A DNA stretch of 64,000 nt from Catellatospora tritici. GTDB taxonomy: Bacteria; Actinomycetota; Actinomycetes; Mycobacteriales; Micromonosporaceae. Location: the NCBI RefSeq assembly GCF_019083965.1, contig NZ_JAHRCY010000001.1:1-64000 (forward strand), given 5' to 3'. Under the pieces are notes generated by a model. The model was not told the DNA's origin and did not search any database. It was given only the letters and a program-made list of their open reading frames with translations. Below, piece after piece: positions 20,541 to 28,774 of this stretch (position 1 is the stretch's first letter; each line of letters starts with the position of its first letter). Made by a program: the position numbers and the translations under genes.

Positions 20541-22151
20541 TCAGCGGTACTGCTGGTAGCCCTGGTCGCCGTACTCCTGGCCGTAGCCCTGGTTGCCGTA
20601 CTGGCCGTTCTGCTGCGGGCCGTAGCCCTGCTGCTGGCCATAGCCGTCCGGCTGCTGACCCGCGTACGGGTCGTAGCCCGAGTCGCCGCCGTAGCCCTGC
20701 TGCTGCTGTCCGTACTGCTGGCCCGCGTACGGGTCCGCGCCGTAGCCGCCGCCCTGCTGGCCGTAGCCCTGCCCGGCGTACACCTGCTGGCCGCCACCGT
20801 ACTGGTCGTAGCCGCCCTGGCCGCCGTACTGCTGGCCGCCGTACTGGTCGTACCCGCCCTGCTGCTGGCCGTAGCCCTGCTGCTGGCCGTAGCCGTCGGC
20901 GTAGTAGCCGGACGCCTGGTAGCCGCCGACCGGGGCGAGCATCGCGGTGGCGGAGTTGTCGGCCGGCGCCATGTCGTCCAGCGGTTCGTCGCCGCCCTTG
21001 CGGGCCCGACGCTTGCGCGACTTCACGATGCCGAACACGCCCAGCAGCACCAGCAGCACGCCGACCACGCCGACGCCGCCGAGGGCGAGGTAGAGGTCGT
21101 CGACGCTGCCGAAGAGCTTCATGTACCAGGCCTTGTCGGCCTTCTTCGGGCCTGCCTGCGGGGTCGCCTCGACGAAGTGCTCGACGCTGGGGGTGTAGCT
21201 CCAGATCACCGCTTTGCGGGCCGCGTCCGTGCTCTTGAGGTGCTCGGTCTCGGAGACGGTCAGGAACTTGGTGCCGTCGGTGGTGTAGGTGATCGCCTCA
21301 CCGCGGCGCGGGTCGTCGGGGACGGGGGTGACCCGGGGCTTGCCCTTGGTCAGGGCGCTGATGATGTCGCCGTTGGTGACGTCGTACTCCATCGCGTCGC
21401 CGTAGGTGCGCAGCACCACCTTGCTGCGGTCGGGCGAGGCCGCGGCGCCGGTGACCATGCGGCGGGCCACCGACCCGCCGATCACCTCGGTCTGGGTGAC
21501 CGGCAGCTTGACGGTGCCGACCTCCTTCAGATCCACCGTGGCACCAGCGGCGCCGAGCGGAGCGGCGGTCGTGAAGACGTGGGTCGTCCCAGCGGCGGTG
21601 AAGTCCCAGTTCTTCGTGATGATGATCGGGTTGCCGTCTTTGTCGATCAGCAGCGCCTCGGCGTCGTACTTCTTGTCCGGGTACCGCAAGCGGTAGGGCC
21701 CCGTGACCTTGTCGTTGACCATCTTCCACAGCGCGACCGTCGTCCGGGTCTGCTTGTAGCTGTCGTTGTTGTCGCCGGTGTCGGCGATCCAGATGGTCTT
21801 GCCGTCGGGCGCGATCGCCATGTCCTCGGGATCGGCCGCGCCGTTGCCCGCGTAGTTGATGGCACTGCCCACGATCCCGCACTGCTTGTTCAACTTGAAG
21901 ATGCGCGTACGGCCGGCGATGTCGGAGCCGTCGTTGATCACGTAGTAAAAGTTGCCGACGGCGACGATGCCGGACAGCTCGGTCAGGCGGGTGTCGTTGA
22001 TCGTGCACACCTTCGTGCCCGGGACCGCCGTCGACGCCGCACTCGGGGACGGGTTGGGTGCCGCCCCTGCAGGGGCACTGACCAGCCCGGCTCCGAGCGC
22101 GACGCCGAATGTGGCCGCGCATGCCTTGACCAGGAATCCCGTTAACCGCAT
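20541..22151 (-). CDS. Membrane-anchored propeller-like protein with Gly/Tyr/Gln-rich cytoplasmic tail
   Basis: Protein of 536 residues. A signal peptide (1-30) precedes an extracellular domain at about 45-325 whose repeated short strands (DPEDMAIAPDGKTIWIADTGDN, KYDAEALLIDKDGNP, RGEAITYTTDGTKF) suggest a beta-propeller. A membrane helix at 355-376 is followed by KSRKRRARK, a stop-transfer signal, and then a cytoplasmic tail. From about 409 to 536 the tail is almost only Gly, Tyr, Gln with some Asp and Pro in repeats such as GYGQQQGY and DQYGGQQYGG. That composition is prion-like or condensate-prone. The gene follows hflX with 51 bp between, so they may be co-transcribed. No function known. 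Confidence 0.82.
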   Translation of the reverse strand: MRLTGFLVKACAATFGVALGAGLVSAPAGAAPNPSPSAASTAVPGTKVCTINDTRLTELSGIVAVGNFYYVINDGSDIAGRTRIFKLNKQCGIVGSAINYAGNGAADPEDMAIAPDGKTIWIADTGDNNDSYKQTRTTVALWKMVNDKVTGPYRLRYPDKKYDAEALLIDKDGNPIIITKNWDFTAAGTTHVFTTAAPLGAAGATVDLKEVGTVKLPVTQTEVIGGSVARRMVTGAAASPDRSKVVLRTYGDAMEYDVTNGDIISALTKGKPRVTPVPDDPRRGEAITYTTDGTKFLTVSETEHLKSTDAARKAVIWSYTPSVEHFVEATPQAGPKKADKAWYMKLFGSVDDLYLALGGVGVVGVLLVLLGVFGIVKSRKRRARKGGDEPLDDMAPADNSATAMLAPVGGYQASGYYADGYGQQQGYGQQQGGYDQYGGQQYGGQGGYDQYGGGQQVYAGQGYGQQGGGYGADPYAGQQYGQQQQGYGGDSGYDPYAGQQPDGYGQQQGYGPQQNGQYGNQGYGQEYGDQGYQQYR

Positions 22152-22202
22152 CCGGACAGTTTGCCACGACCGGACGCACTACCGTGTAACGCGATTAATT
22201 CG

Positions 22203-23639
22203 TCACGATGCGTCTGAGACCCAGTCACTTTCGGTGATTGAGTATCGCTCCAGCTCAGCCGCCAACTCACGATCCACTCGTACCTTGAGCTGCGTACCCG
22301 CGGCGGTGTGACCCGACGCGAGCACCTCACCCCTTCGGTGGACTTTCGCCACCAGATCGCCACGGTCGTACGGCACACAGGCGACCACCTCGACCGCCGG
22401 GACCGGCAGCTTCGACTCGATCACCTCGCGCAGCTCATCGATGCCCGCGCCGGTGCGCGCCGAGACGAACACCGCGTCCGGCCACTCGCGCTTGAGCCGC
22501 AGCAGCGTCTCCGCCGACGCGGCGTCGGCCTTGTTGACCACCAGCAGCTCGGGCAGCCGGTCGGCACCGACCTCGGCCAGCACCTCGCGCACCGCCCGCA
22601 CCTGCTCGGCCGGGTCCGGGTGGGCCCCGTCGACCACGTGCACGACCAGGTCGGCGTCGGCGACCTCCTCCAGCGTCGAGCGGAACGCCTCGACGAGCTG
22701 GTGCGGCAGGTGGCGCACGAACCCGACGGTGTCCGACAGCGTGTACTGCCGCCCGTCGCGGGCCGTGGTGCGCCGCGTCGCCGTGTCCAGGGTCGCGAAC
22801 AGCGCGTCCTCGACCAGCACCCCGGCTCCGGTGAGCCGGTTGAGCAGGCTGGACTTGCCCGCGTTGGTGTAGCCCGCGATCGCCACCGACGGCACCTCGG
22901 CGGCCTTGCGGCCCTGCCGCTTGGTGTCGCGGATGGTGCCCATCGCGGTGATCTCGCGCTTGAGCTTGGCGATCCGGGTGCGGATGCGCCTGCGGTCGGT
23001 CTCCAGCTTCGTCTCACCGGGACCGCGCAGACCCACGCCGCCGCCCGCGCCGCCACCGCGACCGGAACCACCGGTCTGCCGGGACAGCGCCTCACCCCAA
23101 CCGCGCAGCCTGGGTACCAGGTACTGCAGCTGGGCGAGCTCGACCTGGGCCTTGCCCTCCTTGCTCTTGGCGTGCTGGGCGAAGATGTCCAGGATCAGGG
23201 CGGTCCGGTCGACCACCTTGATCTTGATCTTCTCCTCCAGGTTGCGCAGCTGGCTGGGCGACAGCTCGCCGTCGCAGATCACGGTGTCGGCGCCGGTGGA
23301 CTCGACCGCCGCCTTCAGCTCGTCGACCTTGCCGCGACCGATGAACGTGGCCGCGTCGGGCTGGCTGCGCCGCTGGATCAGGCCCTCCAGCACCTGCGAC
23401 CCGGCCGTCTCGGCCAGGGCCGCGAGCTCGGTGAGCGAGTTCTCGGCGTCGGTGACGGTGCCGGAGGTCCAGACGCCTACCAGCACCACCCGCTCCAGCC
23501 GCAGCTGCCGGTATTCGACCTCGGTGACGTCGGTGAGCTCGGTCGAGAGTCCGGCTACCCGGCGCAGCGAGTGACGCTCGGCAAGCTCCAGGTCACCGGT
23601 GGTCCCGTCGGCCACCAGCGTGTCGGGAAATGTAGGCAA
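22203..23639 (-). CDS. hflX: Ribosome-associated GTPase HflX
   Basis: Protein of 478 residues from the proposed TTG start, which follows GGAGGAG by about 4 bases; an in-frame start at 23708 would add 23 residues without a ribosome site. The N-terminal HflX domain (IQRRSQPDAATFIGRGKVDEL, VVDRTALILDIFAQHAKSKEGKAQVELAQL), a glycine-rich loop (GGSGRGGGAGGGVGLRGPGE) and the G domain (G1 GYTNAGKSSL, G3 DTVGF, G4 NKAD) are all present. HflX splits stalled or hibernating ribosomes (known). The position between lexA-nrdR and dapF-miaA is conserved in actinobacteria. Confidence 0.96.
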   Translation of the reverse strand: MPTFPDTLVADGTTGDLELAERHSLRRVAGLSTELTDVTEVEYRQLRLERVVLVGVWTSGTVTDAENSLTELAALAETAGSQVLEGLIQRRSQPDAATFIGRGKVDELKAAVESTGADTVICDGELSPSQLRNLEEKIKIKVVDRTALILDIFAQHAKSKEGKAQVELAQLQYLVPRLRGWGEALSRQTGGSGRGGGAGGGVGLRGPGETKLETDRRRIRTRIAKLKREITAMGTIRDTKRQGRKAAEVPSVAIAGYTNAGKSSLLNRLTGAGVLVEDALFATLDTATRRTTARDGRQYTLSDTVGFVRHLPHQLVEAFRSTLEEVADADLVVHVVDGAHPDPAEQVRAVREVLAEVGADRLPELLVVNKADAASAETLLRLKREWPDAVFVSARTGAGIDELREVIESKLPVPAVEVVACVPYDRGDLVAKVHRRGEVLASGHTAAGTQLKVRVDRELAAELERYSITESDWVSDAS

Positions 23640-23806
23640 ATCTGCTCCTCCATCGTTCAGGTGTACGGCTTCAAGGTTGGCACGCTGTGAGCCCAAGCGC
23701 ACCTGCATTCGATGCCGGGTGTTACCCGCCAGTCGTGGGGTCGTAAAACCCTTCGTTCCAACGAGTGGGAAAATCTAGGCCGACCATCGACCCGAAAGGC
23801 GACATC

Positions 23807-25243
23807 GTGCCCACAACCCGCCTGCCCAGCGCCGGATACTCCATCACCGTACGAGTGGCGGTCATCGCCGACTCCTCGGCGGTCGGACGACTCACCACGG
23901 CGGTAGGCGAGGCCGGAGCGATCGTCACCGCCGTCGACGTCGTCGACTCCGACCACGTGCGGGTGGTCGCCGACGTCACCTGCGACACCGCCGACAGCGC
24001 CCACGCCGACCAGGTCGTCAAGGCCCTGGAGGCGATGGACGGGGTCGAGGTGCGCAAGGTCTCCGACCGCACCTTCCTGCTCCACCTCGGCGGCAAGATC
24101 GAGGTCACCTCGAAGGTGGCCCTGCGCACTCGGGACGAGCTTTCCCGGGCGTACACCCCGGGTGTGGCCCGGGTCTGCCAGGCCATCGCCGACAACCCCG
24201 ACGACGCCCGTCGCCTGACCATCAAGCGCAACACCGTCGCCGTGGTCACCGACGGCTCGGCCGTGCTGGGCCTGGGCAACCTCGGCCCGGCCGCGGCGCT
24301 GCCGGTGATGGAGGGCAAGGCCGCCCTGTTCAAGCGCTTCGGCGGCGTGGACGCCTGGCCGGTGTGCCTGGACACCCAGGACACCGAGGAGATCATCAAG
24401 ATCGTCAAGGCCATCGCCCCGGTGTACGGCGGCATCAACCTGGAGGACATCGCCGCCCCGCGCTGCTTCGAGATCGAGGCCCGGCTGCGCGAGATGCTGG
24501 ACATCCCGGTCTTCCACGACGACCAGCACGGCACCGCGATCTGCGTGCTCGCCGCGCTCACCAACGCGCTGCGCGTGGTCGGCAAGAAGCTGGAGGACGT
24601 CAAGGTCGTGGTCTCCGGCGCAGGCGCCGCCGGTACGGCGATCATGAAGCTGCTGCTGCGCCAGGGCGTCGGCGACGTCATCGCGTACGACCGCCGCGGC
24701 GCCCTGCACCGCGACATGGCCGGCCTCGGCCCCGACTGGCAGTGGCTGGTCGAGCACACCAACCGGGACAACTACTCCGGCGACCTGCCCGGCGCGATCG
24801 CGGGCGCGGACGTGTTCATCGGCGTCAGCGCGCCGAACCTGCTCACCGGGGACGACATCGCCCGGATGGCCCCGAACTCCATCGTGTTCGCCCTGGCCAA
24901 CCCCGACCCGGAGGTCGACCCGCGCGAGGCGCGCAAGTACGCCGCCGTGGTCGCCACCGGCCGCTCCGACCAGCCCAACCAGATCAACAACGTGCTGGCC
25001 TTTCCCGGCGTCTTCCGCGGCATGCTGGACGCCCAGGCCCGCGAGTTCACCGCCGAGATGGCCCTGGCCGCCGCGATGGCCATCGCCGACGTCGTGGGCG
25101 AGGAGAAGCTCAACCCGAGCGTCATCGTTCCCAGCGTCTTCGACTCCCGCGTCGCCCCGGCGGTCGCGGCCGCCGTCCGCGCCGTAGCCCAGCAGGCCGC
25201 CACCGCCCCCATCCTCGACACCGACCCCACCCCCACCGCCTAA
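23807..25243 (+). CDS. NAD-dependent malic enzyme with N-terminal ACT domain
   Basis: Protein of 478 residues. The GTG start lies 7 bases after GAAAGG and begins [17 protein letters not shown]; an ATG-type start at 23765 is possible but has no ribosome site. Residues about 10-85 form an ACT-like regulatory domain, uncommon in short bacterial malic enzymes but usual in this actinobacterial subgroup. The catalytic part shows YTPGVARVC, the Lys of [28 protein letters not shown] (metal ligands), HDDQHGTA and the NAD-binding VSGAGAAG. It oxidatively decarboxylates malate to pyruvate. Divergent from hflX across about 170 bp. A nested palindrome follows the stop. Confidence 0.93.
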   Translation: MPTTRLPSAGYSITVRVAVIADSSAVGRLTTAVGEAGAIVTAVDVVDSDHVRVVADVTCDTADSAHADQVVKALEAMDGVEVRKVSDRTFLLHLGGKIEVTSKVALRTRDELSRAYTPGVARVCQAIADNPDDARRLTIKRNTVAVVTDGSAVLGLGNLGPAAALPVMEGKAALFKRFGGVDAWPVCLDTQDTEEIIKIVKAIAPVYGGINLEDIAAPRCFEIEARLREMLDIPVFHDDQHGTAICVLAALTNALRVVGKKLEDVKVVVSGAGAAGTAIMKLLLRQGVGDVIAYDRRGALHRDMAGLGPDWQWLVEHTNRDNYSGDLPGAIAGADVFIGVSAPNLLTGDDIARMAPNSIVFALANPDPEVDPREARKYAAVVATGRSDQPNQINNVLAFPGVFRGMLDAQAREFTAEMALAAAMAIADVVGEEKLNPSVIVPSVFDSRVAPAVAAAVRAVAQQAATAPILDTDPTPTA

Positions 25244-25251
25244 GCCCAGTT

Positions 25252-25386
25252 GATCATGAACTTATGGCACGGTTCGACGGTGTGTCATGTGCACGGCTTC
25301 CTGATCGACCGCCCGACGAGGCACCGAAGTTGACCAGGAAGCCGTGCCGGCGACACACCGCCCACCCGTGCCATAAGTTCATGATC
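25252..25386. repeat. Nested palindromic repeat, GATCATGAACTTATGG family, copy 2
   Basis: Outer arms of 21 bases (25252-25272 and 25366-25386) match the core of the repeat at 9079. Inside lie a second pair (CGGTGTGTC/GACACACCG), then a perfect 13-bp pair GCACGGCTTCCTG/CAGGAAGCCGTGC (25291-25303 and 25335-25347). The 93-base interior replaces the 17-base loop of copy 1, with its TTCGACGGTGTGTCA still visible at the left edge. It sits between the convergent malic enzyme and dapF genes. Confidence 0.8.
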
Positions 25387-25444
25387 GACGGAGTGGAGGG
25401 GGCCGGGGCGGGCAGCGGGGTTGGCGGGTCAGCGGGTCAGGGGG

Positions 25445-26224
25445 TCAGAGGGGGATGTCGCCGGTGTAGGTGAGGACGGCGGGCCCTGCCAGCCAGCTGG
25501 TGTGGGCGTCCAGGGTGACCGCGAGGCGGCCGCCGGGGACGTCGACGGTGACGGTGCCAGTGGAGCGGCCGGAGGTGTACAGCGCCGCGACGCCGACCGC
25601 GGTGGCGCCGGTGCCACAGGACATGGTCTCGCCGGAGCCGCGCTCGTACACCCGCATGCGGCGGTGGTCGTCGGCGAGTTTCAGCGAGAACTCGACGTTG
25701 ACCGAGGCCGGGAACATCCCCGCGTCCGTCTTCGGGGCGCGGCTCAGATCGACGGTGGCCAGCGTGTCGGCGTCGACGTCGCAGACCAGGTGCGGGTTGC
25801 CCATCGAGACGCCGAGGCCGCGGTGTTCGACCCCGTCGACGATCGCGGTGGACTCGCCCAGGATGGTGGGCGCGGCCATGTCGACCCGGATCCAGTCGCC
25901 CTCGACGTACGCGGTGCGCAGGCCGCCCCGGGTGGAGACCGGGATGACGTCGCCGGCCAGGCCGCGGGTGTGCAGGTAGCGGGCGAACACGCGGACCCCG
26001 TTGCCGCACATCTCGGACAGCGAGCCGTCGGAGTTCCAGTAGTCCATGAAGAACTCGGCGGCCGGGTCGGTCGAGCGCTGCACCCGCAGCACGCCGTCGC
26101 CGCCGATGCCGAAGCGGCGGTCGCACAGGGCCGCGACCTGGGCCGGGGTCAGCTCCGCCGTGCCGTCGAGATCCTCGATGATCACGAAGTCGTTGCCGGT
26201 GCCGTGCCCCTTGGTGAACCTCAT
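25445..26224 (-). CDS. dapF: Diaminopimelate epimerase
   Basis: Protein of 259 residues. It begins MRFTKGHGTGNDFV, the conserved family start, and has both active-site cysteines: C73 in EMCGNGVR and C203 in SCGTGATA, acting as the general acid/base pair. Substrate contacts such as MGNPH (141-145) and ERGSGET are present. It interconverts LL- and meso-diaminopimelate for lysine and peptidoglycan (known). The ATG overlaps the miaA stop as ATGA, so translation is coupled. The protein is slightly shorter than E. coli DapF but complete. Confidence 0.96.
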   Translation of the reverse strand: MRFTKGHGTGNDFVIIEDLDGTAELTPAQVAALCDRRFGIGGDGVLRVQRSTDPAAEFFMDYWNSDGSLSEMCGNGVRVFARYLHTRGLAGDVIPVSTRGGLRTAYVEGDWIRVDMAAPTILGESTAIVDGVEHRGLGVSMGNPHLVCDVDADTLATVDLSRAPKTDAGMFPASVNVEFSLKLADDHRRMRVYERGSGETMSCGTGATAVGVAALYTSGRSTGTVTVDVPGGRLAVTLDAHTSWLAGPAVLTYTGDIPL

Positions 26225-27180
26225 GCCACTCCGCCAGCGCTGTCGATGATCTTTATCGCCTGCTCGACGAGGTCGGGCGCGGCGCCGTCGAGCCAGCGTA
26301 CCGAGGGGTCGCGGCGCAGCCAGGAGCGCTGCCGCCGAACGAACCGGCGGGTGCCGGTGACCGTGTCCCGGTGTGCCTCATTCTCCTCGCACTCGCCCCG
26401 CAGGAAGGCCAGGACCTGCTGGTAGCCCAGCGCGCGCGATGCGGTGAGGCTGCCGTCCAGCCCGTGCGGCAGCAGCCCGCGCACCTCGTCGACGAACCCG
26501 GCCGCCCACATCCGGTCCACCCGCTGCTCGACCCGTACGTCCAGGTCCGCGCGGTCGACGGCGAGTTGCAGGCACCGGTACACCGGCACCGGTTCGGGCA
26601 GCGAGGCGGTGAACGGCTGCCCGGTGATCTCGATCACCTCCAGCGCGCGGACGATCCGCCGACCGTTGCTGGGCAGGATCTTCGCGGCGGCGACCGGGTC
26701 GGCCTGGGCCAGCCGGGCGTGCAGCGGCGCCGGACCGCCCGCCTCCAACTCGGCCTCCAGCCGGGCCCGCACGGCCGGGTCCGTACCCGGGAAGTCGAAG
26801 TCCTCCAACACCGCCCGCTGGTACAGCCCCGATCCCCCGACGAGCAGCGGCACCTTGCCGCGGCAGCGGATGTCGTCGATCGCGGCGCGGGCCAGCCGCT
26901 GGAACTCCGCCACGCTCGCGGGCGCGGTGACCGGCCAGAGGTCGAGCAGGTGGTGCGGCACGCCCTCGCGCTCGTCCTCGGTGAGTTTGGCGGTGCCGAT
27001 GTCCATACCCCGGTAGACCTGCATGGAGTCGCAGTTGACCACCTCACCGCGCAGCGCGTGCGCCAGCGCGATGGAAAGCGCGGACTTGCCGGCGGCGGTC
27101 GGGCCGACGACGGCGACCACCTCGGGCGCGACGGGGTCGGGGGCGGGCGCCTGGCCGGTGTCGGAGGGGACGGAACTCAC
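26221..27180 (-). CDS. miaA: tRNA dimethylallyltransferase MiaA
   Basis: Protein of 319 residues, GTG start. Walker A GPTAAGKS (26-33), the substrate motif NCDSMQVYRGMDIGTAK, and the tRNA-binding FVRRQRSWLRRD near the C-terminus identify MiaA. A 20-residue Pro/Ala/Asp N-terminal extension precedes the core. It transfers a dimethylallyl group to A37 of tRNAs reading UNN codons; MiaB, encoded 12 kb away, then methylthiolates it (known pathway). Upstream of dapF with a 4-bp overlap. Confidence 0.96.
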   Translation of the reverse strand: MSSVPSDTGQAPAPDPVAPEVVAVVGPTAAGKSALSIALAHALRGEVVNCDSMQVYRGMDIGTAKLTEDEREGVPHHLLDLWPVTAPASVAEFQRLARAAIDDIRCRGKVPLLVGGSGLYQRAVLEDFDFPGTDPAVRARLEAELEAGGPAPLHARLAQADPVAAAKILPSNGRRIVRALEVIEITGQPFTASLPEPVPVYRCLQLAVDRADLDVRVEQRVDRMWAAGFVDEVRGLLPHGLDGSLTASRALGYQQVLAFLRGECEENEAHRDTVTGTRRFVRRQRSWLRRDPSVRWLDGAAPDLVEQAIKIIDSAGGVA

Positions 27181-27309
27181 GCCGACAACCGTAACCGGAT
27201 CGTGCTCTGCCAGCCGGGGTACACCAGATGCGGTGTGGGCGCGGACCCCGTAAGGTCACCTTGTCCTGGGCGCGCGACGCGTGCCCAGCGGGACCTGTGA
27301 CAATGCTTC

Positions 27310-27330
27310 TGGGAGCGGCGTACTCTCCCA
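27310..27330. promoter_or_regulatory. Inverted repeat upstream of DUF349 gene
   Basis: TGGGAG and CTCCCA arms are separated by nine bases, in the 235-bp gap between the divergent miaA and DUF349 genes. It could be an operator. The half-sites resemble CebR half-sites but the spacing is wrong for CebR. No other element was identified in this gap. Confidence 0.3.
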
Positions 27331-27415
27331 CGGGATCACGGGTTTGACTGCGCTATGGCGGCGACCTCGGCACGGACGTGACGGGGTTCGGTCGGGAAGA
27401 ACGAGGATGGGCATC

Positions 27416-28624
27416 ATGAGCGACTGGGCATCGTATGGCCGGGTGGACGCCGACGGCACGGTCTGGGTGAAGTCGGCCGCGGGCGAGCGCGCCGTCGGAT
27501 CATGGCAGGCCGGCACGCCCGAGGAGGGTTTGGCGCACTTCGTCCGACGGTACGAGGATCTCGTCACCGAGGTCGACCTGATCGAGACCCGGCTCAACTC
27601 GGGCGCGGCCGACGCCGCGCAGAGCGTGAGCACGGTCAAGCGCCTGCGGGCGAGCCTGGACGAGGCGCACGTGGTCGGCGACATCGACGGCCTGGCGGCC
27701 CGGTTGGACCGGTTGTCCGCGCTGGCCGACGAGAAGGCGGGTGCTGCCAAGGCCGCCCGCGACGCCGCCCGCGCCGAGGCTGTGGCCCGTAAGACCACCC
27801 TGGTCGAGGAGGCCGAGAAGCTGGCCGCCGAGTCGACCAGCTGGAAGGCGACCGGCGACCGGTTCAAGGAGATCCTCGACGAGTGGAAGACCATTCGCGG
27901 GGTCGACAAGAAGACCGACGGCGACCTGTGGAAGCGCTTCTCCGTCGCCCGTGACAGCTTCACGCGTCGCCGGGGCGGCCACTTCGCCACCCTGGACGCG
28001 GCCCGCAAGCAGGCCCAGACCGTCAAGGACGACCTGGTGGCCGAGGCCGAGTCGCTGGCCGAGTCGACCGACTGGGCGGCCACCGCGGCCCGGCTCAAGG
28101 AGCTGATGGCGGACTGGAAGACCGCGCCGCGCGCCTCCAAGGAGGCCGAGCAGAAGCTGTGGGACCGTTTCCGGGCCGCGCAGGACGCCTTCTTCTCCCG
28201 CCGCAGCGAGGTCTTCTCCGCCCGCGACAACGAGCAGAAGGCCGCGCTGGTGCGCCGCCAGGAGCTGCTGTCGCAGGCCGAGGCGATCGACGTGGACGCC
28301 GACCCGAAGGCCGCGCAGAACGCGCTGCGCGAGATCCTGGGCCAGTGGCACGACACCGGCCGGGTCCCCCGCGAGTCCGTCGCCGGGCTGGACCGGCGCC
28401 TGCGCGCGGTCGAGGACAAGGTCCGCGACGCGATGGACGCGGCGTGGCGGCGTACCGAGCCGTCGGCCAACCCGCTGCTGGCGCAGATGCGTGAGCAGGT
28501 GGCCGAAGCCGAGGCGCGGCTGGAGCGGGCCCAGGCGGCCGGCGACGCCAAGCGCATCAAGGAGGCCGAGCAGGCGCTGGCGGGCAAGCGAAACTTTCTT
28601 GCCCTGGCCGAGAAGGCCAGCTGA
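27416..28624 (+). CDS. DUF349-domain coiled-coil protein
   Basis: Protein of 402 residues, almost entirely helical and charged. It contains at least three DUF349 repeats of about 70 residues (around WKATGDRFKEILDEWKTI, WAATAARLKELMADWKTA and AQNALREILGQWHDTGRV), each carrying the Trp-rich pattern, and a long C-terminal coiled coil ending LALAEKAS. The ATG giving MSDWASYGRVDADGTVWVK is chosen, with GAGG 9 bases upstream; an ATG at 27407 is the alternative. DUF349 proteins are widespread in actinobacteria beside miaA/dapF, with no settled function. No signal peptide, so cytoplasmic. Confidence 0.9.
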   Translation: MSDWASYGRVDADGTVWVKSAAGERAVGSWQAGTPEEGLAHFVRRYEDLVTEVDLIETRLNSGAADAAQSVSTVKRLRASLDEAHVVGDIDGLAARLDRLSALADEKAGAAKAARDAARAEAVARKTTLVEEAEKLAAESTSWKATGDRFKEILDEWKTIRGVDKKTDGDLWKRFSVARDSFTRRRGGHFATLDAARKQAQTVKDDLVAEAESLAESTDWAATAARLKELMADWKTAPRASKEAEQKLWDRFRAAQDAFFSRRSEVFSARDNEQKAALVRRQELLSQAEAIDVDADPKAAQNALREILGQWHDTGRVPRESVAGLDRRLRAVEDKVRDAMDAAWRRTEPSANPLLAQMREQVAEAEARLERAQAAGDAKRIKEAEQALAGKRNFLALAEKAS

Positions 28625-28642
28625 GTTTCACCTGATCAACCG

Positions 28643-28674
28643 AGAGGGGCGGGCGCTGCGGCGCTCGCCCCTCT
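28643..28674 (+). terminator. Terminator after the DUF349 gene
   Basis: A 14-bp stem (AGAGGGGCGGGCGC against GCGCTCGCCCCTCT, one mismatch) with a 4-base loop, followed by TGCTGT. It is 18 bp past the stop codon. Confidence 0.75.
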
Positions 28675-28774
28675 TGCTGTGCTCGGCATGGACGGTGCAC
28701 GATGTAACCGGAGCCAGGGCAGGCACGCATTTCCCGATCAAGCAGAAGTCCGTTATGGATGGAGCACACCCGAA

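Noticed and set aside
20526..22145. A 539-residue plus-strand open frame rich in Val, Leu and Ala
   Set aside because: Antisense of the propeller-like membrane protein gene; its composition follows from the Gly/Tyr/Gln repeats read backwards.
28650..28774. CebR-like operator before the GH5 cellulase
   Set aside because: No TGGGAGCGCTCCCA-like palindrome was found between the terminator of the previous gene and the start codon.
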